NCBI RefSeq assembly: GCF_018863395.1
Contig: NZ_JAHKRR010000001.1
Coordinates: forward strand, 1-64,000
Length of the DNA: 64,000 bases
Reading direction: 5' to 3'
Origin: Sinomicrobium weinanense
Lineage (GTDB): Bacteria > Bacteroidota > Bacteroidia > Flavobacteriales > Flavobacteriaceae
The notes beneath the pieces were generated by a model. It was not told the DNA's origin, made no database searches, and saw only the letters and a program-made list of their open reading frames with translations. The number at the start of each line of letters is the position of its first letter. Position 1 is the first letter of the stretch. A program made the position numbers and the translations under genes. Positions 1 to 8,361 of this stretch are shown piece after piece.

Positions 1-77
1 TCTGTAACAGACTGTCCGGCTTCCTGAGACTTTAAGATCTTGATGATCTGTGTTTCGGTGTGTCGTGTTTTTTTCAT
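1..77 (-). CDS. IS3-family transposase OrfA, N-terminal fragment (runs off left edge)
   Basis: Reading leftwards from an ATG at 77, the first 25 codons give MKKTRHTETQIIKILK followed by SQEAGQSVT. This is the typical start of the IS3/IS911-type OrfA helix-turn-helix protein, which binds the element ends and is joined to OrfB by frameshifting. Only the N-terminus is inside the window, so whether the element is intact cannot be judged. The outer end of the IS should lie somewhere in 80-230, but I could not define a terminal repeat without the other end. Family assignment rests on this short stretch. Confidence 0.7.
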   Translation of the reverse strand, partial: MKKTRHTETQIIKILKSQEAGQSVT

Positions 78-230
78 TACCCTAAATTTAAACGTTTTTC
101 TAATTAAGAACGCTTTGTTTTTTAGGGGAGCCTTACAATTCTTCTTTTCTTTGATCAGGTTATTTGTATTCTCAATTTATTCGAAGTAACTGTTTGTGTT
201 TTGACGTGAGAACCCCTGCTATAAAAAACA

Positions 231-273
231 TGATCAATATCATATTATTTTTATAAACCATTTAGCATCTTCG
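231..273 (+). promoter_or_regulatory. Crp/Fnr-type box TGATCAATATCA (231-242) with weak -7 octamer
   Basis: The 12-bp dyad fits TGAY-N4-RTCA and is symmetric over 14 bp (230-243). The octamer at the usual spacing is CATCTTCG (266-273), a poor match to TAnnTTTG. It lies upstream of the Crp/Fnr gene at 324, which suggests autoregulation. Confidence 0.6.
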
Positions 274-323
274 CATTTTATAATTACGCAGCATACTTTC
301 AGCCGGGGAAACAAAAGGCAATT

Positions 324-920
324 ATGATCACTACAGATTTATTACTGGATTTCGGGGCAAAATTGGTGTCATACGATAAAGGAGACCGGATATTCCTTGA
401 AAAACAAAGTGCACGGAACTACTACCAGGTACATTCCGGGGGTGTAAAAATGAACAATTTTAACGAGGAAGGAAAAGAATTCATACAGGGAATATTTCAG
501 GAAAGCGAGAGCTTTGGAGAACCCCCGTTGTTTATCGATGTGACCTACCCGGCCAATGCGGAAGCACTTTCAGATACATATATTTATGTACTCCCCAAAC
601 CCTTTTTTTTCGATCTGTTGAATACACATCCCGAAGAACATCTGAAAATTACGGATACCCTGGCCCGGAGGTTATACTATAAAGCCATCATGGCCAGCGA
701 ATTGTCCAGTCAGGAACCGGAACACCGTATATTACGTATCCTGGATTACCTTAAAAAACATGTATACGGATTGGAAGCACCTTTTTCCTTTAAAGTAAAC
801 CTCACCCGCCAGCAGATCGCAGACCTTACGGGCCTTCGTGTGGAAACCGTGATCCGTGCCAGCAAATGCCTGGAAAAGAAAGGGGCGGTAAAGATCTTAA
901 AGCGTAAACTCTACAGGTAG
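324..920 (+). CDS. Crp/Fnr family transcriptional regulator
   Basis: A 198-aa protein of usual Crp/Fnr length. Residues about 10-100 form the cyclic-nucleotide-binding-type beta roll, followed by the dimerisation helix and a C-terminal winged helix (about 150-198). The recognition helix reads VETVIR, with E174 and R178 in the positions that contact TGA half sites in Crp and Fnr. This fits the TGAY-N4-RTCA boxes across the window. It has a single cysteine (in SKCLE), so it cannot hold an Fnr-type 4Fe-4S cluster. It is therefore more like the Dnr/NnrR or cluster-free regulators, whose signal may be NO or redox. A box at 231 suggests autocontrol. It sits next to the nos operon, but specific targets are inferred. 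Confidence 0.9.
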   Translation: MITTDLLLDFGAKLVSYDKGDRIFLEKQSARNYYQVHSGGVKMNNFNEEGKEFIQGIFQESESFGEPPLFIDVTYPANAEALSDTYIYVLPKPFFFDLLNTHPEEHLKITDTLARRLYYKAIMASELSSQEPEHRILRILDYLKKHVYGLEAPFSFKVNLTRQQIADLTGLRVETVIRASKCLEKKGAVKILKRKLYR

Positions 921-928
921 CGTCATTA

Positions 929-971
929 TGACTTAGATCATATGCTGCCATAAAAACGGGCTGTACTTTTA
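929..971 (+). promoter_or_regulatory. Crp/Fnr-type box TGACTTAGATCA (929-940) with -7 TACTTTTA
   Basis: The dyad starts nine bases after the stop codon of the upstream regulator. The -7 octamer at 964-971 is centred 33 bp downstream. It would drive the 94-aa membrane protein at 995 with a short leader. Confidence 0.75.
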
Positions 972-994
972 TATCAAACATAAAAATACGGCTT

Positions 995-1279
995 ATGCAA
1001 CTCTATCAAACACTTTTTCTGAAATTCCGGGAGATGTATTACGCTTCCATTACCATAGGGATCATAGCGTCCAGTTGTATCGGCTCCATTGCGGCCATGC
1101 TTATTCTTATGAATGGTTACGGGATCTGGCAGATGTTACAGTTATTTCTCGTTGTAGCCGTGGCCATGGCGTATAATGCCACGGTCCTTGCCCAGTTGAG
1201 ACCGAAGTTCATTTTCAACGCATTGTTGATTAGCTTGTCCACCAGTATGATGGTCATTACCGGTTACTTGTTGTTTTAG
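995..1279 (+). CDS. Small three-helix membrane protein, unknown function
   Basis: A 94-aa protein with no signal peptide and three predicted membrane spans at about residues 18-38, 44-66 and 72-93. I recognise no catalytic motif and no heme-binding signature. It has its own Crp/Fnr box and -7 element just upstream, so it is probably induced with the respiratory genes nearby. The context suggests a role in low-oxygen or nitrogen-oxide respiration, but that is inference only. It could equally be a small accessory subunit or an assembly factor. Confidence 0.7.
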   Translation: MQLYQTLFLKFREMYYASITIGIIASSCIGSIAAMLILMNGYGIWQMLQLFLVVAVAMAYNATVLAQLRPKFIFNALLISLSTSMMVITGYLLF

Positions 1280-1353
1280 AAGGCTTCGGGCAACGCGGGG
1301 GACAGGACAAAAGAGTAGGGGGCGTTTTTATTGTACCTACGGATGCCGGTGAC

Positions 1354-2571
1354 TCAATTACCGTTAAATGTCTTCAGGTTTTGAAAAAACAATATTCCCG
1401 TTGCAACGGGAAAAAGAATACTTCCGGAAAACAACAACAGGTAATAATGTTCAGGCAGGGGCCATTGCAGCCACAGTGCCACCCCCTTGTAAAAGATCAG
1501 GAACTCCGTAATAAAAAAACCGGCCAGGTAGATCCCGATAGCCCGGCGGGAAAGCGTCCATAACCTGAAATATGAAAAGAAAGCAAACAGGGCGAGGGAG
1601 ATCACCCCCAGGAATGTCCAGTGCAGGTAGCCTATGATAAACCCGGGAGTGTGGTAAGCTATCTTTGCTATTTCGGGAACAGCAGAAAAACATTGTAACA
1701 GTAACTTCACAGCAAGGAGTGTGCCGCTTAATTTTAAAAGAAAAACAACACTCTTTGACAATCCCGTTTTTCCGCCGGAAAAGATCCGGGACGACCGGAC
1801 TATATTAAAGAATACGGTATATGCCCATAACTGGATCACAGCCCCCAACAAACCGAGGACGTAAAAGATATGATGAGGTTCTGTCCATAACACGGACAAG
1901 AAAAAGCTGAGGATTATCCCCGTGTTCAGCATCCGGTAAAACAGGCGGGACCGTCCGGGGTTTACAGGCGCTTTTCGGGATTCGAGTATAAAAAACAGAA
2001 AGCCGCACAGCGCCATAAGGAACCAGCCGTTGTACTGGAAGTGCAGGTAGAAATAAATGGCAGTTTTGTACCATACCGACGTGCTTCCCAGGGTATTCAT
2101 AATAAGCCCCAGGGCCCAGGGTCCCAGGCTGGAGACGACCATATAGTAAAGCCCCGCCTTTACACATTTAAATGAATATCTTTTGCGGTATCGTTGCGGG
2201 GTTTGACGGATAAAGAACCATGTAAAGGCGTAACTTACCAGGATAAACAGGGTGGAAAAGAAAATGGAGTAGGGGTGATAACCCCATAAGGGAAAAGTGG
2301 CCAGCATTCCGACAAGGGCCACCAGGGTTGCCCGGAAGATATTCCGGTATGTTTTGAATTGTTTGGTCTCCCGGAGAAACAGCCGGTAAATAACAGCGGT
2401 AAGCCCGATATACACCCATCCCAGAAGGGCAATATGGGAATGTGCGTGTACCATGTAGCGATAGTTGAAAGAGAAGTCCGCCAGGGGGTAAGCCCGTAGC
2501 AGGACACCCAGCAGGGCGGTCAGGAAGAAAAAGAAAAGAGCGATACGGGTATGGTTCTTTACGAGGTTCAT
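1354..2571 (-). CDS. Multi-pass membrane protein resembling heme-copper oxidase subunit I
   Basis: A 405-aa protein with about 11-12 hydrophobic spans. The N-terminal stretch VHAHSHIALLGWVYIG resembles the helix of CcoN/NorB that carries a low-spin heme histidine, and further histidines sit in YLHFQYNGWF and in IIGYLHWTF. It is about 70 residues shorter than true catalytic subunits and I cannot assign the full Cu-B ligand set, so catalytic activity is doubtful. Its ATG overlaps the nadB stop by four bases (ATGA), making it the last gene of the nos-nad operon. A heme-binding quinol-side partner or NO-related protein is possible; a NnrS-like sensor is an alternative. Confidence 0.6.
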   Translation of the reverse strand: MNLVKNHTRIALFFFFLTALLGVLLRAYPLADFSFNYRYMVHAHSHIALLGWVYIGLTAVIYRLFLRETKQFKTYRNIFRATLVALVGMLATFPLWGYHPYSIFFSTLFILVSYAFTWFFIRQTPQRYRKRYSFKCVKAGLYYMVVSSLGPWALGLIMNTLGSTSVWYKTAIYFYLHFQYNGWFLMALCGFLFFILESRKAPVNPGRSRLFYRMLNTGIILSFFLSVLWTEPHHIFYVLGLLGAVIQLWAYTVFFNIVRSSRIFSGGKTGLSKSVVFLLKLSGTLLAVKLLLQCFSAVPEIAKIAYHTPGFIIGYLHWTFLGVISLALFAFFSYFRLWTLSRRAIGIYLAGFFITEFLIFYKGVALWLQWPLPEHYYLLLFSGSILFPVATGILFFQNLKTFNGN

Positions 2572-4049
2572 AACATCAATCGGGCAATAGTTATCATGTT
2601 TTCCAGTTCGCAGAGTTCCCTGGAAAGACTGCCTGCACGCTTTGGAAGGTCTCCTTTCCGGGAAACGAGTTCCCGGATTTTCACGACCTCTTTTTCAGTA
2701 CGGCTTCCGGCAGTTTTTCCGGTATAGTAATTATACATGAGTTCCTGTAATTGTCTTTTAATACGCTTAACTTCATCCGGCATGATCTTCCGGCCGGTAC
2801 CGCGACCGGGATTTCCGGGGATTTCCGGGAAAACGGGGAATGCAATATAGTCAATAATCGATGAGATCTCCACGGCGGCTTTGTGTGCAATGACCACGGC
2901 TTCCAGAAGGGAATTCGAAGCGAGCCTGTTGGCACCGTGCAGGCCGCTGCAGGCACACTCACCGTTGGCATAGAGGTTTTTAACAGAGGTCTTACCCTGA
3001 AGGCTAATGGCAATACCACCACATTGATAATGGGCGGCCGGCATAACGGGAACAGGGGTTTTAAACAGGTCGAATCCCGTTTTCCGGCACCGGTCGGCTA
3101 TGCCCGGAAAATGCCTGTGGAATTTTGTTTTGTCAAGATGACGGCAGTCCAGGTACACGCGGTTCATTTTGTTTTTCCCGTATTCCGAGAAAATGGCATG
3201 GCTCACGATGTCACGGGTAGCCAGTTCTCCCCTGGGGTGATAACGGAACAGAAACCGTTCTCCTTCCGCATTGATGATATATGCCCCGAAACCCCGTACG
3301 GCTTCCGAGATCAGAAAGGCAGGATTACTTTGCCCGGCGGCGAGCGCTGTGGGGTGGAACTGGTAAAAAGCCATATTCCCGATCTCTACCCCGGCCCGGG
3401 CGGCCATGGCAACCCCGTCCCCGGTAGCGATTTTCGGGTTGGTGGTGATCCTGAATACCTGTCCGCTTCCGCCAGTGGCCAGGAAGGTGATTTTTGCATA
3501 ACTGCTTTTTATTTCCCCGTTGCCCGTATCCATATACCGGATACCGTAGCATTGGTTGTTCCGGACCAACAGGTCTACGGCAAACAGCCCGGGATAAAAC
3601 GTAATGTTTTTATAGCTCCCGGCCCGGCGCAACAAGGCTTGAACGATGTCAAAACCGGTCCGGTCCCTGCAATGGAGGATGCGCGGCCGGGAATGTCCGC
3701 CTTCCAGGCCGAGGTCCCATTTCCCTTTTGTGTTCCGGTCAAAAGGTACTCCCCATTGCGCCAGTTCGGCGATGCGCTCCGGGGCGGCTTCTATAATAGC
3801 CCTGACAGCATTTTTGTTGCAGTGTCCCCGACCTGCTGTAAAGGTGTCCCTTATATGTTGCTCAAAAGAATCTGCCGTAAAATCCGTTACAGCGGCGATC
3901 CCGCCTTGTGCATAACGGGTATTGGTTTCCAGGGTATCGGCTTTGGAACAGACCCGGATGGAAACTCCGGGCCGGCGTTCGGCCAGTTGTATGGCAAATG
4001 ACAGCCCGGCAATACCGGAACCGAGGATGAGTATATCGACAGGTTTCAT
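2568..4049 (-). CDS. nadB: L-aspartate oxidase
   Basis: NadB oxidises L-aspartate to iminoaspartate, the first step of de novo NAD synthesis, and can use fumarate as electron acceptor without oxygen. At 493 aa it has the expected length for the short form. Seen: the FAD-binding start ILGSGIAGLSFA (about 7-18), NTRYAQGGIAA, the active-site region LEGGHSRPRILH, and the FAD-contacting C-terminal YANGECACSGLHGANRLAS, then the helical C-terminal domain. It overlaps nadA by four bases (ATGA) and the following membrane gene in the same way, so the three genes are translationally coupled. Confidence 0.95.
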   Translation of the reverse strand: MKPVDILILGSGIAGLSFAIQLAERRPGVSIRVCSKADTLETNTRYAQGGIAAVTDFTADSFEQHIRDTFTAGRGHCNKNAVRAIIEAAPERIAELAQWGVPFDRNTKGKWDLGLEGGHSRPRILHCRDRTGFDIVQALLRRAGSYKNITFYPGLFAVDLLVRNNQCYGIRYMDTGNGEIKSSYAKITFLATGGSGQVFRITTNPKIATGDGVAMAARAGVEIGNMAFYQFHPTALAAGQSNPAFLISEAVRGFGAYIINAEGERFLFRYHPRGELATRDIVSHAIFSEYGKNKMNRVYLDCRHLDKTKFHRHFPGIADRCRKTGFDLFKTPVPVMPAAHYQCGGIAISLQGKTSVKNLYANGECACSGLHGANRLASNSLLEAVVIAHKAAVEISSIIDYIAFPVFPEIPGNPGRGTGRKIMPDEVKRIKRQLQELMYNYYTGKTAGSRTEKEVVKIRELVSRKGDLPKRAGSLSRELCELENMITIARLML

Positions 4050-4984
4050 CTGGACAGGCTTAGCATTTTCCGGATGGGGAGGAGCGCTTTTTCGAGCAGT
4101 GTTTCATCCACAAATATCTCGGGTGTCTCGTCCCGCAGGCAACGGTATAGCTTTTCTACGGTATTCACTTTCATAAAGGCACATTCGCTACAGGCGCAAC
4201 TGTTGTCTTCGTGTGACGGAAGAGGGATGAATTGCTTGCCGGGGGATTCTTTTTCCAGTTGGTGTATGATACCTGCCTCCGTTCCTATAATGAAGGAAGT
4301 TGAATTGCTGTTCCGGATATATTCCCGTATTTGTGAGGTCGAACCTATGAAATGTGCGATCTGTAATACGGGTGCTTCGGATTCGGGGTGTACCACGATC
4401 TTTGCTTCCGGGTTTTTGCGATATAATTGTATGAGCTTTTCCTTCGAAAAAGCCTCGTGTACGATACAGGAGCCTTCCCACAATATCATATGGCGTCCTG
4501 TGATCTTATTGAGATAATTTCCGAGGTTTTTATCCGGTGCAAAAATAAGGGGCTGGTCTTCGGGTATGGAACGAATGATGTCTTCGGCGTTGGAGGAAGT
4601 ACATACGTAATCGCTCATGGCCTTTATCCCGGCACCGGTGTTGATATAGCTTACCGTCTGGTGCCCGGGATACCTGGCACGGAAACGGGCAAACTCTTCG
4701 GGCCGGCAATGGTCGGCAAGCGAGCAGCCTGCGGAAAGGTCGGGAAGGAGCACTTTTTTATCCGGGTTCAGGATCTTTGCAGTTTCCGCCATAAAATATA
4801 CCCCGGCAAAAACAATGACAGCGGCTTCTGTCCGGACAGCTTTACGGGCGAGGTCCAGGCTATCCCCTACAAAGTCGGCAAGGTCCTGTATGGCCTTGTC
4901 CTGGTAGCAATGGGCGAGGAGAAGCGCATTTTTGTCCTCCAGAAGCCTTTTGATCTCTTTATAATAAAAATTGTTATCCCGCAT
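4046..4984 (-). CDS. nadA: Quinolinate synthase A
   Basis: NadA condenses iminoaspartate with dihydroxyacetone phosphate to quinolinate using a 4Fe-4S cluster. I take the ATG at 4984 (MRDNNFYYKEI), giving 312 aa, rather than a TTG at 5035 whose extra residues look non-native. Typical motifs are AHCYQ, GDSLDLAR, AGCSLADHC, YVCTSSNAE, the strand carrying GSCIVHEAF, and the C-terminal CACSECAFMKVNT; three of these cysteines should ligate the cluster. It is oxygen-labile, which fits its place behind nosY in an operon with an anaerobic-type promoter. Confidence 0.93.
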   Translation of the reverse strand: MRDNNFYYKEIKRLLEDKNALLLAHCYQDKAIQDLADFVGDSLDLARKAVRTEAAVIVFAGVYFMAETAKILNPDKKVLLPDLSAGCSLADHCRPEEFARFRARYPGHQTVSYINTGAGIKAMSDYVCTSSNAEDIIRSIPEDQPLIFAPDKNLGNYLNKITGRHMILWEGSCIVHEAFSKEKLIQLYRKNPEAKIVVHPESEAPVLQIAHFIGSTSQIREYIRNSNSTSFIIGTEAGIIHQLEKESPGKQFIPLPSHEDNSCACSECAFMKVNTVEKLYRCLRDETPEIFVDETLLEKALLPIRKMLSLSR

Positions 4985-5054
4985 GGGTTGATTATTTTTG
5001 GTCTGGTTCAGAGGAGGATGGGGCCTTCTGTGCAATTCCGGCCCTGCATCACAC

Positions 5055-5837
5055 TTAAAAATCTTTTCTCTCCGCTGTTTTTCTCATTCTCCACAGGGGC
5101 AACACTATCCACAGCAACAACATCAGGGAGGAAAGGATACTTCCCGTTGAAGTGCCGAAAAATTGTTTGAAAACAGCACCTGTATATCCGAGCAATGCGG
5201 ATATATCGAGCTTCAGGAGGATGAGTATGCGCGACAGGTCTATGGGGTTGAGCACCGTAGCGGCCAGGGAAAATTTTTCCAGCGGGTATTCCTGGAAGCT
5301 GGCCAGCAGCAGCAAAAAAATACCGTCGTACACTACGGCCAGCAGCAACCATAACAATATGGCATAACCGAAGCCCTTGATCCTGTTTTCGTTAGATAGC
5401 GCAATATTAAATGCCAGAGAAGTAAAAATAAAGGTCAGGGCCACACCTGTGATCATTAATATGGCAAAATTCCAGATCATTGTCGAGCGGAAAAGACCGT
5501 ATGCGGCAAACGGAATACCGAGCCCGAGAACGAGGCTCAGGGAAAGTGAGCCGGCGATGCCCAGGTACTGCCCGGTAAAAATGGCACTCCGCTTTAAGGG
5601 CTGGGCGAGAAGGAGGTTGGTAAATTCCCTGGAATTGTAGTGATACATCACCCCGAAAACGGTAGCGATAAGCGGTACCAGGATAATATTGACGTTCATA
5701 AGCGTTATAATGGCCCCGGAAAGATTGTTGTTGAGAAACAGCAACACCGCAGCCAGGAGCAGGTAGAACAGGAAATAAGCATAGCTCCACCTGCTGCGTA
5801 CCAGGTCGAAAAAACTGTATTTGATGATTTTTAGCAT
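5055..5837 (-). CDS. nosY: NosY-type ABC permease for nitrous oxide reductase maturation
   Basis: A 260-aa integral membrane protein from the ATG at 5837 (MLKIIKYSFFDL); an in-frame TTG at 5861 is less likely. It shows about six hydrophobic spans and no ATPase motif, and belongs to the ABC-2 type permeases. With NosF and NosD it forms the NosDFY complex needed to build the Cu-Z centre of NosZ, by delivering copper or sulfur across the membrane. Its gene follows nosF by 27 bp. Assignment rests on order (nosL-D-F-Y) and topology. Confidence 0.88.
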   Translation of the reverse strand: MLKIIKYSFFDLVRSRWSYAYFLFYLLLAAVLLFLNNNLSGAIITLMNVNIILVPLIATVFGVMYHYNSREFTNLLLAQPLKRSAIFTGQYLGIAGSLSLSLVLGLGIPFAAYGLFRSTMIWNFAILMITGVALTFIFTSLAFNIALSNENRIKGFGYAILLWLLLAVVYDGIFLLLLASFQEYPLEKFSLAATVLNPIDLSRILILLKLDISALLGYTGAVFKQFFGTSTGSILSSLMLLLWIVLPLWRMRKTAERKDF

Positions 5838-5864
5838 GACGTTGCCGGGTTTAAGGTTCAATGT

Positions 5865-6629
5865 TCAAAGTTTAAGATTGGGAGCCGGGCAAGATCGAAG
5901 GGGAGGTTTGCCCCGGTCCCTGAGCGGAGTCGAAGGGAGCAACAGGCTTGCAATGGCATGTTCGAGGTCTTCCTGGCCTGTTTTTGTCCTTAATTGGGAG
6001 AGGGAGCCGTTGAAATAGATCTTCCCGTCGAGCAGGAATGCTATATTTTCGGCGATTTCCTCTACGAAACTCATAATGTGGGAGGTAACGAGTATGATCT
6101 TGCCTTGTGCCTTTTCCATGTTTATCCATTCCTTCAGGCGGATCAGGGATACGGGATCGAGCCCGGAAGAAGGTTCATCCAGGATCATTAAGGGGCTGTC
6201 GAACATAAAGGCCAGTATGAGGTTGACCTTCTGGCGGGTACCGCCGGACAGGGTGTTGAGTTTTTTATCCAGGAAAGGTTCCAGCCCGAAAAACCGGATC
6301 AGGGTCTCATCCCGTGCGGGTTTGTTCCGCAGGTCCTTGATCATTTTTATGAGTTCTTTTACTTTCAGGTTATCGGGAAAATCGGCGATCTGCGGCAGGT
6401 AATCGAGGTTTTCCCGGTACAGCACGTCCTTTTTAATATCCCTGCCGTTTATGGTTATGGTCCCCTTGTCGGGAATGGTCATTCCCAGTATGCTTTTTAT
6501 CAGGGTCGTTTTCCCGGAGCCGTTGGGCCCCAGTATGGCGGTAACCCCCTTTTGATTTATTTGCAGGGAGAGGTTGTCCAGTACCTGGTTGCGACCGAAA
6601 GCCTTATTTAGATTTTGAATACTTACCAT
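5865..6629 (-). CDS. nosF: NosF-type ABC ATPase for nitrous oxide reductase maturation
   Basis: A 254-aa ATP-binding subunit. Visible are Walker A GPNGSGKT (about 35-42), the Q-loop region, the signature LSGGTRQKV, Walker B LMILDEPSSGLDP and the switch histidine in VTSHIMSF. It powers NosY/NosD. It overlaps the nosD stop by 7 bp. The C-terminus is odd: after ...LEHAIASLL the last 20 or so residues (rich in P, R and S) are encoded by a dispersed intergenic repeat (about 5915-5938 and surroundings), so the natural end has apparently been replaced. Confidence 0.93.
   Translation of the reverse strand: MVSIQNLNKAFGRNQVLDNLSLQINQKGVTAILGPNGSGKTTLIKSILGMTIPDKGTITINGRDIKKDVLYRENLDYLPQIADFPDNLKVKELIKMIKDLRNKPARDETLIRFFGLEPFLDKKLNTLSGGTRQKVNLILAFMFDSPLMILDEPSSGLDPVSLIRLKEWINMEKAQGKIILVTSHIMSFVEEIAENIAFLLDGKIYFNGSLSQLRTKTGQEDLEHAIASLLLPSTPLRDRGKPPLRSCPAPNLKL
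5870..5945. repeat. Dispersed flavobacterial repeat fused to the 3' end of nosF
   Basis: The core at 5916-5937 reads GTCCCTGAGCGGAGTCGAAG with a short extension, a sequence type widespread between genes in flavobacteria. A related piece (TTCGACAAGCTCAGTAAC) lies at 23901-23918. Here it is read as the C-terminal tail of NosF. Confidence 0.55.
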
Positions 6630-7864
6630 ATAATTTTTTTCATTTCCGGAGCATTGTCCATCAGTCCGGGTGGTGTAAATACGGGGGTTACTTTTTCCGA
6701 AAAATCGAGCAGCCCGGTGAAAGTGCTGCGCAGCAATACAATAGCCTCGGGAATCCGGTTGGTCATATGAGAAAAGAGCTTTACCGGGCGGTAAGGCACA
6801 TCGCCCGTACCGTCCCTGTTGAGATCATAGCCGTAATAATCACTCCAGTAGTTGTGGTCAAAGTTGTTTTCATTTATACGCCCGGAATACGAAAGGTCAA
6901 AAGTATTGTACAGGAAGTTGTTGCGGGAAAATGTATTGCTATAACAGGCTCCCTGGATTTTGACCGCATAACCGTTGTTTGCAAAATCGTTTTCTGTAAA
7001 GGTCATTCGCGACACTCCTTCTGCACGAACGCCCTGGGTGTTACTTTCGAAAGTGTTCCGGGTCAGTTCCGAATCCGTAATTTCTTTGAGGAGCAGGCCA
7101 TAGGACGAAGGCCCCCAGTTTTTCCTGAAGGTGTTATCCCGCATTTTTATAAATTTTGAAAACATGACCGCAACTCCGGCACCGTTATTTTCAAAAAGGT
7201 TTTCTGTATAGGTATCGTGATTTGAAAACATAAAGTGCAGGCCGTACCGCAGGTTGTCAATGCTTTTGTTGTTCCGGATCTCTATGTTGTCTGAAAATTC
7301 CAGATAGATCCCGTCGCGTACGTTTTGTACGGTATTCCCGCTTACTTCCACATTGTTGGAATACCACAGCTGAATACCATTACCCGAGTTGTATTCATTC
7401 ACGGCATCGCCCTTAATGGTGTTGTTCAGTACTTTTCCCTGCCTGGCCTTTTCGAGGTAAATGCCAAAGAAAAGCCGTTCCAGCGTATTGTTACGGATAT
7501 TGAAATCCTTGCTTTTCACGACCCGTATTGCGGCATAATCGGTAGTGTAGCTGGTACCCACATTGACGAGGGTAAAACCGGCAAGGGTCACATTATCGCT
7601 CCGGATGGTAATAATTTCGCCTTTGTGCTCTCCATCGATAACAGGGTTGCCTTCTCCTGTAATGGTGAGGGGTTTGGTAATACCGATATTGTATTCCTTA
7701 TATGTACCCGCCCGGACCTCAATGGTGTCAAACGGCTTTGCTTTTTCCACGGCCCGGGCGATGGTGGAGATCTCACAGGTTTTACAGACCTCCGTTTTTT
7801 GTGCAGACAGTACGGATGTCATAAGGAAAAACACCATCGTGATATGTGAAAACAGTTTGATCAT
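6623..7864 (-). CDS. nosD: NosD, periplasmic copper-site maturation protein
   Basis: A 413-aa protein with an N-terminal signal peptide (cleavage expected after LSA near residue 21). It then shows a long run of parallel beta-helix (CASH-type) repeats rich in N-N-x-I/V patterns (about 60-330), such as IRNNTLERL and VSGNTVQNV. NosD binds NosFY from the periplasmic side and is required for Cu-Z assembly in NosZ. Gene order nosL-nosD-nosF-nosY and the short overlap with nosF support co-translation. Length and fold match the family. Confidence 0.93.
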   Translation of the reverse strand: MIKLFSHITMVFFLMTSVLSAQKTEVCKTCEISTIARAVEKAKPFDTIEVRAGTYKEYNIGITKPLTITGEGNPVIDGEHKGEIITIRSDNVTLAGFTLVNVGTSYTTDYAAIRVVKSKDFNIRNNTLERLFFGIYLEKARQGKVLNNTIKGDAVNEYNSGNGIQLWYSNNVEVSGNTVQNVRDGIYLEFSDNIEIRNNKSIDNLRYGLHFMFSNHDTYTENLFENNGAGVAVMFSKFIKMRDNTFRKNWGPSSYGLLLKEITDSELTRNTFESNTQGVRAEGVSRMTFTENDFANNGYAVKIQGACYSNTFSRNNFLYNTFDLSYSGRINENNFDHNYWSDYYGYDLNRDGTGDVPYRPVKLFSHMTNRIPEAIVLLRSTFTGLLDFSEKVTPVFTPPGLMDNAPEMKKIIW

Positions 7865-7877
7865 TTGCGATGAAATT

Positions 7878-8357
7878 TTAATGGTCCCGTTTTTCTTCTT
7901 TTTTAAAGTGTGTCACCAGCTGTTCCCAATCGTAGAGTGTTCCGTCATGATTGGCCTGTGTTTCCCGGGCCTCCTGTTTTGAATGAAACCCGGAAAGGTT
8001 GGCCCCCATAGGGCTTGATATTTCCGGACTTATCAAATAGGTGGCGTTTGTGGCATCTATAAGTTCGCCGGGGTTTTTAAAGTCATTGACCAGGTATATC
8101 GACACGGGGCGGGCCGTGTTTTCCCGGGTGTAATTGAGCATACACTCAATGGCGTCGAATTTATATACACGGCCCTTATCGGTTACGATCTGCGCGGCGT
8201 GTTGTTTGTCTACGATGGTCATATTGCAGTATTGGCAATTATCGCTTCCGTAATTGATAGGTTTGGGCTTTATCTCGCAGGAGGTAAACCACATTAAAAT
8301 TAATATTGAAAGTATGGGTTTCACGGTGTTGATCTTTAATGAAATTGAAAAGTGCAT
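7878..8357 (-). CDS. nosL: NosL copper-binding lipoprotein
   Basis: A 159-aa lipoprotein: hydrophobic signal followed by the lipobox WFTSC with C27 as the lipid-bearing cysteine. NosL delivers Cu(I) to apo-NosZ through NosDFY. The family signature is CQYCNMTIVD (a C-x2-C-N-M copper site), followed by DAIECMLNY, and later SPMGANLSGF. In many NosL the second cysteine and the methionine bind copper. It lies 13 bp before nosD. Confidence 0.93.
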   Translation of the reverse strand: MHFSISLKINTVKPILSILILMWFTSCEIKPKPINYGSDNCQYCNMTIVDKQHAAQIVTDKGRVYKFDAIECMLNYTRENTARPVSIYLVNDFKNPGELIDATNATYLISPEISSPMGANLSGFHSKQEARETQANHDGTLYDWEQLVTHFKKEEKRDH

Positions 8358-8361
8358 TTTG

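Noticed and set aside
2883-4001. Long plus-strand open frame of 372 codons
   Set aside because: It lies wholly antisense to nadB, which has all family motifs; the product has no recognisable domain and the frame reflects the codon pattern of nadB.
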